Source: Betaproteobacteria bacterium UBA3031 (GTDB lineage: Bacteria > Pseudomonadota > Gammaproteobacteria > Burkholderiales > Eutrophovitaceae). From it: a DNA stretch of 25,242 bases. This document shows, one piece after another, positions 16,051 through 23,410 of this stretch (the stretch's first letter is position 1; each line of letters opens with the position of its first letter). Under the pieces are notes generated by a model that worked only from the letters and a program-made list of their open reading frames with translations, was not told where the DNA came from and did no database searches. The translations under genes and the position numbers were made by a program. The stretch lies in NCBI GenBank assembly GCA_002367635.1, contig DFDI01000021.1, positions 1 through 25,242 of the forward strand. Direction: 5' to 3'.

Positions 16051-16251
16051 ATGGCTCGTATTACGGTGGATGATTGTTTGGAGTTCATTCCGAATCGCTT
16101 CGAATTAACACTAGCGGCGAGTTTGCGCGCGCGGCAAATCTCCATTGGGAATACCGCGCTTGTAGCGGAAAATAATGACAAACCAACCGTTATTGCCCTC
16201 AGAGAAATCGCGAGTGGTCAGATAGGTATCGAGATACTCGATAAAAAATAG
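16051..16251 (+). CDS. rpoZ: RNA polymerase omega subunit
   Basis: Small subunit that helps fold the beta-prime subunit and forms part of the ppGpp site 1 of RNA polymerase in proteobacteria. It is 66 residues. MARITVDDCLE at the start, NRFELTLAASLRARQI, and NDKPTVIALREIASGQIG are conserved. E. coli omega is 91 residues; the missing part is the variable C-terminal tail, and short forms of about 67 residues are usual in betaproteobacteria. Its place between gmk and spoT joins the GTP kinase, the ppGpp-binding subunit and the ppGpp enzyme. Confidence 0.95.
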   Translation: MARITVDDCLEFIPNRFELTLAASLRARQISIGNTALVAENNDKPTVIALREIASGQIGIEILDKK

Positions 16252-16260
16252 TCAGCCCAC

Positions 16261-16291
16261 TAGTTATAGACTCATACTGAGTCGATAACTA
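16261..16291. repeat. Stem-loop in the rpoZ-spoT gap
   Basis: Arms of 14 bases (16261-16274 and 16278-16291) pair with one internal A/G mismatch around a TAC loop. It starts nine bases after the rpoZ stop and ends 37 bases before the spoT start. No T-run follows on either strand, so it does not meet the usual intrinsic-terminator pattern. It may be an RNA-stability or processing element separating rpoZ from spoT, or a binding site on DNA. Confidence 0.5.
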
Positions 16292-16328
16292 CAAACTTAG
16301 AAACCGGATCATCCCGATATGTGACGTC

Positions 16329-18488
16329 ATGGAACATGGCCTTCCTGCAGTGTCAAATATTATCGAAGTAGACTTAGCCTCTCCACTATTCGCACAGGCA
16401 GCGAATTACCTTAGCCCGATTGAGCTTGAAATGCTCAAGGAAGCCTATCAATACAGTCGAGAAGCACACCAAGGCCAATTTCGCAAAACGGGTGAACCTT
16501 ACGTCTCACATCCCGTGGCGGTATCCCAAATTCTGACGACCTGGAATCTTGACTCTCCCGCACTCATCGCAGCACTACTGCATGATGTGGTTGAAGACAC
16601 CCAAATTACAAAAGGGGAAATCAGTCAAAAGTACGGCCAAGTAGTCGCGGACCTTGTCGATGGGGTATCTAAGCTCGACAAAATCAGCTTTGAATCTCAA
16701 AAGCATGAACAAGCTGAGAATTTCAGAAAAATGTTGCTCGCGATGGCTAAAGATGTTCGAGTAATGTTGATCAAACTAGCTGATCGGCTACACAACATGC
16801 GAACATTGACCGTAATGCAGCCCCAAAAGAGGATGCGTATCGCGAAAGAAACGCTCGAGATTTATGCTCCAATTGCCAATCGCTTGGGATTGAATGATGT
16901 GTATCGTGAGCTGCAAGAACTGTCCCTATCACACCTATATCCAAATCGTTATAAGGTGCTGTCAAAAGCTGTAAAGCGGGCTCGAGGAAACCGTAAAGAG
17001 CTGATTAGAAAAACTCTTGAATCGCTACAGCAATGCCTCAAAGATCACGAGCTCGAGACCGAAGTATCGGGACGCGAAAAAGCGATTCACAGCATTTATC
17101 GAAAAATGACCAAAAAGACCTTATCGTTTGCTGAGGTGTTTGATATTTATGGTTTTCGCGTTGTCGTTAAAGATATTCCGTCGTGCTACTTAGCGCTCGG
17201 AGTATTACACCAACGGTATAAGCCTGTTCCCGGAAAATTTAAAGACTATATCGCCATTCCAAAGGCAAACGGCTACCAAAGCCTGCACAGCACCCTCCTA
17301 AGCCCTGTCGGCACCCCTATTGAAGTCCAAATTCGAACAAAAAAAATGGATCAGATTGCGGAATCTGGCGTTGCATCACACTGGCTGTATAAAGAAACTG
17401 ACGACGCTTCTCTAACGGAACTACAAACCCGCACACATCAATGGATGCAGAATTTACTGCAACTACAATCAGAACCAGGAAATGCGGCTGAATTTCTAGA
17501 GCACCTTAAATTAGATTTATTCCCTGATGAAGTATTTGTTTTTACACCCAAAGGCAAAATCATCTCACTTCCTCGAGGCGCGACGACCATTGATTTCGCT
17601 TACGCTGTGCATACGGATGTTGGGAATTTCACATTAGCAGCTAAAGTGAATCATGAGTCAGCGCCGTTAAATACGGAATTAAGAAGTGGCGATCGAGTAG
17701 AAGTCATCACCTCTGATCAACCAACAGCAAACCCAAATTGGCTCAGATTTATCGTCACAAGCCGAGCGCGAGCACAAATACGTCATTCAGTAAAAAATCA
17801 ACACCATGAAGAGTCCGCAGTGCTCGGTGAACGTTTACTCAAACAGGCGGTGAATGATCTCAAAATGGCGCCAGATGCGATTACTCTTGAACATTGGGAT
17901 CGCCTTGCCAAAGAATATGCCGGGAAAAATAAGAATGAAATACTCTCTGAGATTGGCTTAGGTAAGCAGTTAGCAATCGTCGTAGTCCGCCACTTGTTAG
18001 CGCTGGACGACGACGAGGTAACTCAGACCAACGCACAGAAGACAAGCTTAGTCATACACGGGACCGAAGGAATGGCTTTGCAGTTTGCGAAGTGTTGCCA
18101 TCCGATCCCCGGGGACCCAATCATTGGTTACCTGAGAAAAGGGCACGGATTAATCATTCACACTCATGACTGCCCTATATCCAGAAGGTCTCATAACGAT
18201 CCCCACAAATGGATTGATGTCGAATGGGACCCGGACTCATCGAAATCTTTCTTAGTTAAGATTCGTGTTTTAGCAAGAAATGGGCGAGGTATTCTCGGAA
18301 AAATCGCTACAAAAATTTCGGCAGCAGACGCCAATATTGAAACAGGGAACTTCGAACACAATGACAGCACGAACTACGCCGAAATCAACCTCTCCCTTAT
18401 GGTGACGAACCGTATTCACCTGGCTAGAGTAATTCGTAACCTTAGGTCTTTGGAAGAAGTTACTAGGATTATCCGACTCAAGTCTTAA
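16329..18488 (+). CDS. spoT: Bifunctional (p)ppGpp synthase/hydrolase SpoT (RelA/SpoT family)
   Basis: Controls the alarmone (p)ppGpp. It is 719 residues with the full long-RSH layout: hydrolase (HD) domain at about 35-190, synthetase at about 235-360, TGS near 400-465, a helical and zinc-finger-like region with CCHPIPGD and HDCPIS, and a C-terminal ACT domain near 645-715. Hydrolase residues match the known set: Arg52, His61, His85-Asp86 in HDVVEDT, and Asp152 in LADRLHNMRTL. Synthetase residues Arg249, Asp272 and Glu332 are present, as is GYQSLH. The RxKD motif of bifunctional enzymes reads KFKD (303-306), a conservative change. The intact hydrolase set favours SpoT over a hydrolase-dead RelA. 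Confidence 0.95.
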   Translation: MEHGLPAVSNIIEVDLASPLFAQAANYLSPIELEMLKEAYQYSREAHQGQFRKTGEPYVSHPVAVSQILTTWNLDSPALIAALLHDVVEDTQITKGEISQKYGQVVADLVDGVSKLDKISFESQKHEQAENFRKMLLAMAKDVRVMLIKLADRLHNMRTLTVMQPQKRMRIAKETLEIYAPIANRLGLNDVYRELQELSLSHLYPNRYKVLSKAVKRARGNRKELIRKTLESLQQCLKDHELETEVSGREKAIHSIYRKMTKKTLSFAEVFDIYGFRVVVKDIPSCYLALGVLHQRYKPVPGKFKDYIAIPKANGYQSLHSTLLSPVGTPIEVQIRTKKMDQIAESGVASHWLYKETDDASLTELQTRTHQWMQNLLQLQSEPGNAAEFLEHLKLDLFPDEVFVFTPKGKIISLPRGATTIDFAYAVHTDVGNFTLAAKVNHESAPLNTELRSGDRVEVITSDQPTANPNWLRFIVTSRARAQIRHSVKNQHHEESAVLGERLLKQAVNDLKMAPDAITLEHWDRLAKEYAGKNKNEILSEIGLGKQLAIVVVRHLLALDDDEVTQTNAQKTSLVIHGTEGMALQFAKCCHPIPGDPIIGYLRKGHGLIIHTHDCPISRRSHNDPHKWIDVEWDPDSSKSFLVKIRVLARNGRGILGKIATKISAADANIETGNFEHNDSTNYAEINLSLMVTNRIHLARVIRNLRSLEEVTRIIRLKS

Positions 18489-18524
18489 TTACGGTGAAGA
18501 AAGAACCTACTCACAAACTCGAGC

Positions 18525-18553
18525 CCGGACCGCTTAAGTATTAAGCGGTCCGG
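18525..18553. terminator. Strong hairpin between convergent spoT and binding-protein gene
   Basis: Perfect 13-bp arms CCGGACCGCTTAA and TTAAGCGGTCCGG around a GTA loop, rich in GC at the base. It is centred in the 83-base gap between two converging genes, the place expected for a bidirectional terminator. Neither side has a clear T-run, so it may act with Rho, by blocking readthrough, or as a 3'-end stabiliser. The hairpin itself is certain; its role is inferred from position. Confidence 0.6.
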
Positions 18554-18571
18554 ATATGTCTAAGTCGCTTG

Positions 18572-19825
18572 CTATGGGCGCACCATATTGCAAGTGGTAG
18601 CTACCGCGGTATCTTTAGCCGCAACGACAAAATCTGTTTTAGGACCTACTCCAGTACCCTCAACATCATATTTGACACCATTCTCACCCATCCTCTTAAA
18701 CGTAGAAACATATAAAGGCTGCATCAATTGATGGTTGTCCTCTCTCATCCACACTTCTCCAGTCAATGATTCATAACGACCAACTTCTAATTGTCTCGCC
18801 ACGCTTAACGGATCCGTAGAGCCTGCGGCATCAATCGATTGAACCAAAAGATCCATCGCGTATTTAAGTGTCAAGAAAAACACATCATCATTAAAGTCTG
18901 GATATTTATTACGATACGACTCCACTATGGCATCCGACTTGTCATCACCCACGTTGGGATGCCATTGCGTCACTTGCTTCACTCGGTCTACCCCTGCCTC
19001 ACCGATCGCCGTAGGGCCACCAACTATTCCTGCGTAATAAGTATAAAAATCCACATCTAAGCCGGAATCCTTAGCCGCTTTAACCAATAACGCTAAATCA
19101 GCACCCCAATTTCCGGTAATCACCGAGTCTGCACCAGATGCGCGAATTTTAGCGATATAAGGAGCAAAGTCTTTAACCTTTCCAAGTGGGTGTAAATCAT
19201 CCCCAACAATCTGTACGTCTGGACGTTTTTTAGGCAACATCGAATTAGCCGCTTTCGATACTGCGTGGCCAAATGAGTAGTCTTGGTTAATCAGGTAGAC
19301 CTTCTTAACCGATGCATCAGCCGCTATCATGTCGCTAATTGCCTGCATTTTCATATCGGCATCGGCATCAAATCTAAAGTGCCAGAAATTACAACGCTCA
19401 TTGGTTAACGCTGGATCCACAGCAGCATAATTCAAGTAAATCATGGCTGAATCTGGGTTGCGTTCATTATGTTTAGAGACAGCCTCCGTCAATGCACCAG
19501 CGACCGCAGACGAATTACCTTGAAAAATAAATTTAACCTTTTGATCGGCCAATTGCCTGAACGCAATTAAGGACTCCTGAGGATTCGCCTTCCCATCAAT
19601 CGGAACGACTTCAAATTTAGAGCCGTTGAGTACGCCGCCCTGCTCATTAATTTCATCCACAAACAGACGAAGCACTCTTAACCCATTTTCACCCACGTTG
19701 GCAAAAGGTCCCGAGAGGGGATCAACATAACCAATTTTGATCGTTTCCTGAGACTGGTTACAACCTGATAACAGCAAACTAAAAACCGCTATAGCACTGA
19801 AAAACACCCCCCTAGTAACTCTCAT
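18572..19825 (-). CDS. Branched-chain amino acid ABC transporter-type substrate-binding lipoprotein
   Basis: Periplasmic binding protein of the Peripla_BP_6 (LivJ/LivK-like) family, 417 residues. The signal peptide ends in a lipobox LLSGC with Cys22 as the lipidated residue, which suggests a membrane-anchored protein. The mature part begins ETIKIGYVDPLSGPFANVG, the typical first strand of the family, with EINEQGGVLNG following. Late in the protein WMREDNHQLMQPLYVSTF matches the usual end of these proteins. The ligand cannot be told; amides, amino acids and aromatic or other carboxylic acids are all bound by this family. No permease or ATPase gene lies nearby. A near-perfect Shine-Dalgarno AAAGGAGG sits about four bases before the ATG, among the strongest in the window, suggesting high expression. 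Confidence 0.9.
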   Translation of the reverse strand: MRVTRGVFFSAIAVFSLLLSGCNQSQETIKIGYVDPLSGPFANVGENGLRVLRLFVDEINEQGGVLNGSKFEVVPIDGKANPQESLIAFRQLADQKVKFIFQGNSSAVAGALTEAVSKHNERNPDSAMIYLNYAAVDPALTNERCNFWHFRFDADADMKMQAISDMIAADASVKKVYLINQDYSFGHAVSKAANSMLPKKRPDVQIVGDDLHPLGKVKDFAPYIAKIRASGADSVITGNWGADLALLVKAAKDSGLDVDFYTYYAGIVGGPTAIGEAGVDRVKQVTQWHPNVGDDKSDAIVESYRNKYPDFNDDVFFLTLKYAMDLLVQSIDAAGSTDPLSVARQLEVGRYESLTGEVWMREDNHQLMQPLYVSTFKRMGENGVKYDVEGTGVGPKTDFVVAAKDTAVATTCNMVRP

Positions 19826-19927
19826 GCCCCCTCCTTTAAACTTACGTAGAAAAAAATGTAACTTGCCCCAAAAATGTGCAGCGTGCGCGACCTCTAGATT
19901 TAGATTTAATAATAAGACGTCGCTTCT

Positions 19928-19933
19928 ATTATA
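19928..19933 (-). promoter_or_regulatory. Possible -10 box upstream of the binding-protein gene
   Basis: A perfect TATAAT on the minus strand covers the stop codon of the upstream hydrolase-family gene, about 100 bases before the binding-protein ATG. The -35 region at suitable distance is poor (TTAGGA-like). It could give the binding-protein gene its own transcript in addition to readthrough. A six-base match in AT-rich DNA is weak evidence. Confidence 0.3.
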
Positions 19934-20765
19934 CGGCTCTATTAGTTAACGTCCTAAACCCTGTCACACAGCATTGAACTTGGTCACCGGACTGAATAAC
20001 CGTAGCTCCAGGCGTCCCCGTACTAATAACATCCCCAGGATACAAGGTGGATATATGTGAGAAATGTGATACCAAGTAAAATGGATTAAACGCCATGTTA
20101 GAAACGGTATTTTCCCGATGAGGAGAACCGTTTTTCCAGGTTGCCACATTCAGCGACATTAAATCCGGAATCTCATCCGGCGTGACCAACTCAGGGCCAA
20201 AGGAGAAAAAAGAATCGAAGTTCTTTGACTTCGTCAAGAATCGAGGATTACGCAGCAAAATATCCTCTGCGGTCATATCAATCACTAAACAGTATCCGGC
20301 GATATAACCCACGGCCGCCTCTTCGCTCACAGAATGACATGCCCTGCCAATCACCACGGCAATTTCAGCTTCAGCCGTTACCCGATTAGACTCTTTGGGG
20401 AGCACAATCGAATCATCGTATCCGATAATGGTGTTGTCACCCTTCATAAATGAAGCAGGCTCTGTTGGATGCGGCGCACCCAAGTCCTCCGCATGATTTA
20501 GATAATTCAACCCGATACCTATAATCTTTCTAGGATGCCGGTACAACGGAGCAATACGAACGGCATCAAGAGCAATTCGATCAGGCACTTGACAGGCCTG
20601 TTCATAAATCAATGGGCTCAGCCCCGCATTAATCAACTGGAATAAAGTTGTAGGCCAGCGGGCATCAAAAACCTGATTAATCGAAACAACAGTAACCCAT
20701 TGTCCATCAACCAAAATAGCGGCATGTTCTTGATCGTTCTCATCTTTAAGCGTACAAAATCTCAC
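19929..20765 (-). CDS. Fumarylacetoacetate hydrolase family protein
   Basis: Member of the FAH superfamily, metal-dependent enzymes that cleave C-C bonds in, decarboxylate, hydrate or isomerise 2-keto acids from aromatic and related catabolism. It is 278 residues from a GTG start preceded by an AAGGAG ribosome binding site at seven to eight bases spacing. The family core is visible: GIGLNYLNHAEDLG at about 83-96, the metal ligands Glu132 and Glu134 in TAEAEIAVVIG, Asp163 in VIDMTAED, then KNFDSFFSFGPELV and the C-terminal PGDVISTGTPGAT. The reaction cannot be assigned from sequence. It lies upstream of the binding-protein gene on the same strand, so uptake and breakdown of one compound is a reasonable guess only. 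Confidence 0.88.
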   Translation of the reverse strand: MRFCTLKDENDQEHAAILVDGQWVTVVSINQVFDARWPTTLFQLINAGLSPLIYEQACQVPDRIALDAVRIAPLYRHPRKIIGIGLNYLNHAEDLGAPHPTEPASFMKGDNTIIGYDDSIVLPKESNRVTAEAEIAVVIGRACHSVSEEAAVGYIAGYCLVIDMTAEDILLRNPRFLTKSKNFDSFFSFGPELVTPDEIPDLMSLNVATWKNGSPHRENTVSNMAFNPFYLVSHFSHISTLYPGDVISTGTPGATVIQSGDQVQCCVTGFRTLTNRAV

Positions 20766-20829
20766 CCTAGATCTCCTTCAAAATAGCACTGATGAATCGA
20801 CTAACTTACGGCAAAATGATGTGCCAGAC

Positions 20830-20863
20830 AAAAAAAAAGCACTAAAGGTTAACTTTAGCGCTT
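20830..20863 (-). terminator. Intrinsic terminator of tRNA-Lys
   Basis: On the minus strand, 11-base arms AAGCGCTAAAG and CTTTAGTGCTT (one G-U pair) enclose a five-base loop and run into nine consecutive T residues. This is a classic Rho-independent terminator, 45 bases after the tRNA 3' end. It would separate the tRNA transcript from the hydrolase-family gene downstream. Confidence 0.85.
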
Positions 20864-20907
20864 CAATAATCTTGTGTGGAATCAAAAACCTCACAAATCG
20901 AGGTCAA

Positions 20908-20983
20908 TGGTAGGCGGTGCGGGGGTCGAACCCGCGACAAATGGATTAAAAGTCCACTGCTCTACCAGCTGAGCTAACCGCCC
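20908..20983 (-). tRNA. tRNA-Lys (anticodon UUU)
   Basis: A 76-base cloverleaf with the CCA end encoded. The minus strand starts GGGCGGTTAGCTCAG, has the D-arm box GCTGGTAGAGC, the anticodon loop CTTTTAA giving UUU, and the T-arm GGGTTCGACCCC. The seven-base acceptor stem closes with a G1-U72 wobble, then discriminator A and CCA. Lysine identity follows from the UUU anticodon and close similarity to E. coli tRNA-Lys. It has its own promoter just after queC and its own terminator. Confidence 0.97.
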
Positions 20984-20998
20984 ACACAAAAGTCCAGC

Positions 20999-21028
20999 AT
21001 TTTAGCGGCTTACTCCCCCATTGGTCAA
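20999..21028 (-). promoter_or_regulatory. Sigma-70 promoter of tRNA-Lys
   Basis: On the minus strand TTGACC (21023-21028) and TAAAAT (20999-21004) are separated by 18 bases, each five of six to consensus. The -10 box ends 15 bases before the tRNA, so the primary transcript would have a leader of about eight to nine bases. The segment GGGGGA between the boxes is GC-rich but there is no clear stringent discriminator. Confidence 0.7.
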
Positions 21029-21068
21029 CCTAACCTGCACTACAGTTAGAGCTAAACCACTCACTTTA

Positions 21069-21749
21069 CTAGACGTATACAGTCGGATCATCAATCTCGG
21101 CCTCTAAAAATCCTTCCTTACGAATTCGGCAAGAGTCACAGATCCCGCAAGCAGCCCCAGAGGGGGACGCTTGATAACACGAAACTGTTTGACTGAAGTC
21201 AACGCCCAACTTGTATCCGACCTTAATGATGTCAGCTTTTTTTAAGTCAATTAACGGCGCGTGAATTCGAAACCCAGAACCCTCAACGCCCGCTTTTGTA
21301 GCTAAATTCGCCACACGCTCATAAGCGTCTATGTACTCAGGCCGACAATCCGGATAGCCTGAATAGTCAACTGCGTTCGCCCCAATAAATACATCCTGAG
21401 CCCCAAGCACCTCTGCCCATCCTAATGCGATAGAGAGCATGATCGTGTTGCGCGCAGGAACGTAGGTGGAGGGGATCCCAGCTGATTTTTCAGTTGGGAT
21501 CTGTTGGCTAGCATCCGTCAAAGCAGAGCCCCCTAGCGCCGCCAAATCCACCTTGATGACTTTGTGCTCGACCACATTAAAATGAGTGCACAAGCCCCTT
21601 GCAAAATTCAATTCTGATATATGTCGTTGACCATAATCAATTGAGAGCGCGTAACATAAAAAATGCTTTGACTGCACATAAGCAATGGTAGTGGCAGAAT
21701 CTAAGCCTCCAGAGACTAAAACAACCGCTTTAGCTTGCTCAATGCTCAT
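21069..21749 (-). CDS. queC: 7-cyano-7-deazaguanine (preQ0) synthase QueC
   Basis: ATP-dependent enzyme that converts 7-carboxy-7-deazaguanine and ammonia to preQ0, on the path to queuosine in tRNA. It is 226 residues. The PP-loop SGGLDS is at residues 13-18, STYVPARNTIMLS and GANAVDYSGYPDCRPEY are family hallmarks, and four zinc cysteines, Cys191, 201, 204 and 207, lie in the C-terminal SPSGAACGICDSCRIR region. The start ATG overlaps the cpoB stop as ATGA (21746-21749). A TTG three codons upstream is possible but less likely. queC is thus translationally coupled to the Tol-Pal operon; queE, which often lies beside it, is absent here. Confidence 0.95.
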   Translation of the reverse strand: MSIEQAKAVVLVSGGLDSATTIAYVQSKHFLCYALSIDYGQRHISELNFARGLCTHFNVVEHKVIKVDLAALGGSALTDASQQIPTEKSAGIPSTYVPARNTIMLSIALGWAEVLGAQDVFIGANAVDYSGYPDCRPEYIDAYERVANLATKAGVEGSGFRIHAPLIDLKKADIIKVGYKLGVDFSQTVSCYQASPSGAACGICDSCRIRKEGFLEAEIDDPTVYV

Positions 21750-22684
21750 GGAGCGCAACGCCTTTTTAATTCTTTAAGTCTTGTTTGGGGTAACGTTCGG
21801 TTATTAGCCGCCCGATCATCACCACAAATTTTTCCAGCCTCAATTAAGTGATTTTCCGCAGCGCCACACTCCCCACGCTCCAGATGAATCATCCCTGCAT
21901 CCAGCAGGGCCGCACAGTGCTTATTGTGACTCTTAAGGCCCGGTAACAATTGAGTCAATACAGTTAACGCCTCTTGACTTTGATAATCGGACTTAGTCAG
22001 TCCCACCGCAACCCAGTACATCCCACTTTTCGCGTATTGATTGTCGGGGAAAGCCTCTTTAAGACTATAAAATAAGCCTGTAGCCTCTTTGTAACTGCCA
22101 CTATCGAATAACTTTTTCGCGTATTCATAAAAAATTTTAGCGTCTTTCTTTTCGTCACTCAAAGAAGGTGCATTACTGTCGATAGGAGTTTTCAATGGTT
22201 TGATGTCTTCAGTCGCGCGAGATGGCTGGTCAATCGTTACCGCTGATGGGGGCAGGCCTTCCACCAAGAATTCTAAATTTCGACGTATGTCACTATCAAG
22301 CAAATTTACTTTAGACGCGAGTTGATTTATGTCTCCCTTCAAAGCTTCAAATGCATCATTTAAAGTTGTCTGTGAACTATCGCCAATTTGTATTTGCCCC
22401 TGAATTTTAGACACCTTAAGCGCCAACCCCTGAATCAAATGTTGCGCCTCCTCAAGGTCTGTCAATCTCTTGTTGACCTGGTCTAGATCGCCCCTCAGCG
22501 CTCTAAGTTCTTCGTCCATCCTTTGGCGTTGATAAAAGTCAGTTACGTCTGCCTCTCGCGCTGACTCAACGACAGAATCAGGACTTTCCTGCCCAAAAGC
22601 AAACGGCACGCAGCAAGACAATAGAGTCACAAGTGCCAAAACCCAAAGTCGAACAGTATAAAAATTACTCAGGGTTGCAGTCAT
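21746..22684 (-). CDS. cpoB: Cell division coordinator CpoB (YbgF)
   Basis: Periplasmic partner of TolA that coordinates outer-membrane constriction with septal peptidoglycan synthesis by PBP1B. It is 312 residues. A signal peptide covers about residues 1-31, with cleavage likely after AFG. An N-terminal coiled-coil region (about 50-125; RMDEELRALRGDLDQVNKRL and following heptads) would trimerise. After a proline/serine linker come TPR repeats, starting KIFYEYAKKLFDSGSYKEAT near 185. The TPR start and GMYWVAVGLT match the YbgF family. The first repeats are recognisable while the last ones are degenerate. It follows pal by 45 bases; no obvious ribosome binding site. Confidence 0.9.
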   Translation of the reverse strand: MTATLSNFYTVRLWVLALVTLLSCCVPFAFGQESPDSVVESAREADVTDFYQRQRMDEELRALRGDLDQVNKRLTDLEEAQHLIQGLALKVSKIQGQIQIGDSSQTTLNDAFEALKGDINQLASKVNLLDSDIRRNLEFLVEGLPPSAVTIDQPSRATEDIKPLKTPIDSNAPSLSDEKKDAKIFYEYAKKLFDSGSYKEATGLFYSLKEAFPDNQYAKSGMYWVAVGLTKSDYQSQEALTVLTQLLPGLKSHNKHCAALLDAGMIHLERGECGAAENHLIEAGKICGDDRAANNRTLPQTRLKELKRRCAP

Positions 22685-22729
22685 CAGAAAAGAAGTGAAT
22701 CGCGGTTAGTAACCCGCCGGGCCTTTGCG

Positions 22730-23398
22730 TTAATCGAGATAAACAAGATCACTTCGTCTATTTTTGGATCGACTCTCATCATCGACACCAAATACCAAGG
22801 GCCGTTCTGCACCATAACTGGCGACGTCAATTTGATCCGCTCGCGCACCCAAAAGTACGAAGGCTTGCTTCAATTGTTCAGCGCGACTTTGTCCGAGGGC
22901 TAGATTATATTCTCGGCTACCTCGATCATCGCAGTTTCCTTCAATGCGGATTCTGACTGAAGGGTGCTTCTTGAGAAAATTGCCATGCGCTTCGATAACC
23001 GGTTGAAACTCTACCTTAATCACAGAGCTATCAAAATCATAAAAAATACTTCTCTGCGAGAGCAATGAGTCATTTTGTAAGAGCTCCCTCTTAATCTCAG
23101 CCTGACGCTGGAACTCATCTTGAGTTACGGCGTTTTGCTCATCAAGTTTTACCCGCTCATCTAGAAGCCTTTGCTCCTCACGCTCAAACTCTCGTTTTAA
23201 TTCGTCTTGTTGTGTACGCAGTTCCTCTTCTGAAGGTGCCTCCACCCCATCAATCGATTCAGCAGTTTGCTCAAATGAACCCCTATTTGATTGGTCGAAC
23301 AAATCCCTTTGCTCAATATCCGCGTTCGTTTTTGTTTTACTCGAGCACCCGACCAATGCAGCGACCAACCCAGCTACCAACAAGAATTTCATGTTCAT
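22730..23398 (-). CDS. pal: Peptidoglycan-associated lipoprotein Pal, with extended linker
   Basis: Outer-membrane lipoprotein that binds peptidoglycan through an OmpA-like domain and TolB/TolA during division. It is 222 residues, longer than the usual 170 or so. A signal peptide ends in the lipobox LVGC, with Cys18 the lipidated residue. Residues about 56-107 are a highly charged, probably coiled-coil linker rich in Glu, Arg and Gln. The OmpA-like domain occupies about 117-222, with YDFDSSVI, RIEGNCDDRGSREYNLALGQ and the end SRSKNRRSDLVY. The EGN(T/H)(A/D)(D/E)RG motif carries Cys158-neighbouring CDD in place of the commoner T/A-D-E. An AGGAT ribosome binding site lies upstream, 12 bases after tolB. 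Confidence 0.94.
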   Translation of the reverse strand: MNMKFLLVAGLVAALVGCSSKTKTNADIEQRDLFDQSNRGSFEQTAESIDGVEAPSEEELRTQQDELKREFEREEQRLLDERVKLDEQNAVTQDEFQRQAEIKRELLQNDSLLSQRSIFYDFDSSVIKVEFQPVIEAHGNFLKKHPSVRIRIEGNCDDRGSREYNLALGQSRAEQLKQAFVLLGARADQIDVASYGAERPLVFGVDDESRSKNRRSDLVYLD

Positions 23399-23410
23399 AG
23401 AATATCCTGA

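Noticed and set aside
21020..21028. ATTGGTCAA before tRNA-Lys as a third copy of the mutY/thiS dyad half-site
   Set aside because: It overlaps exactly the TTGACC -35 box of the tRNA promoter, which explains it better than a shared operator.
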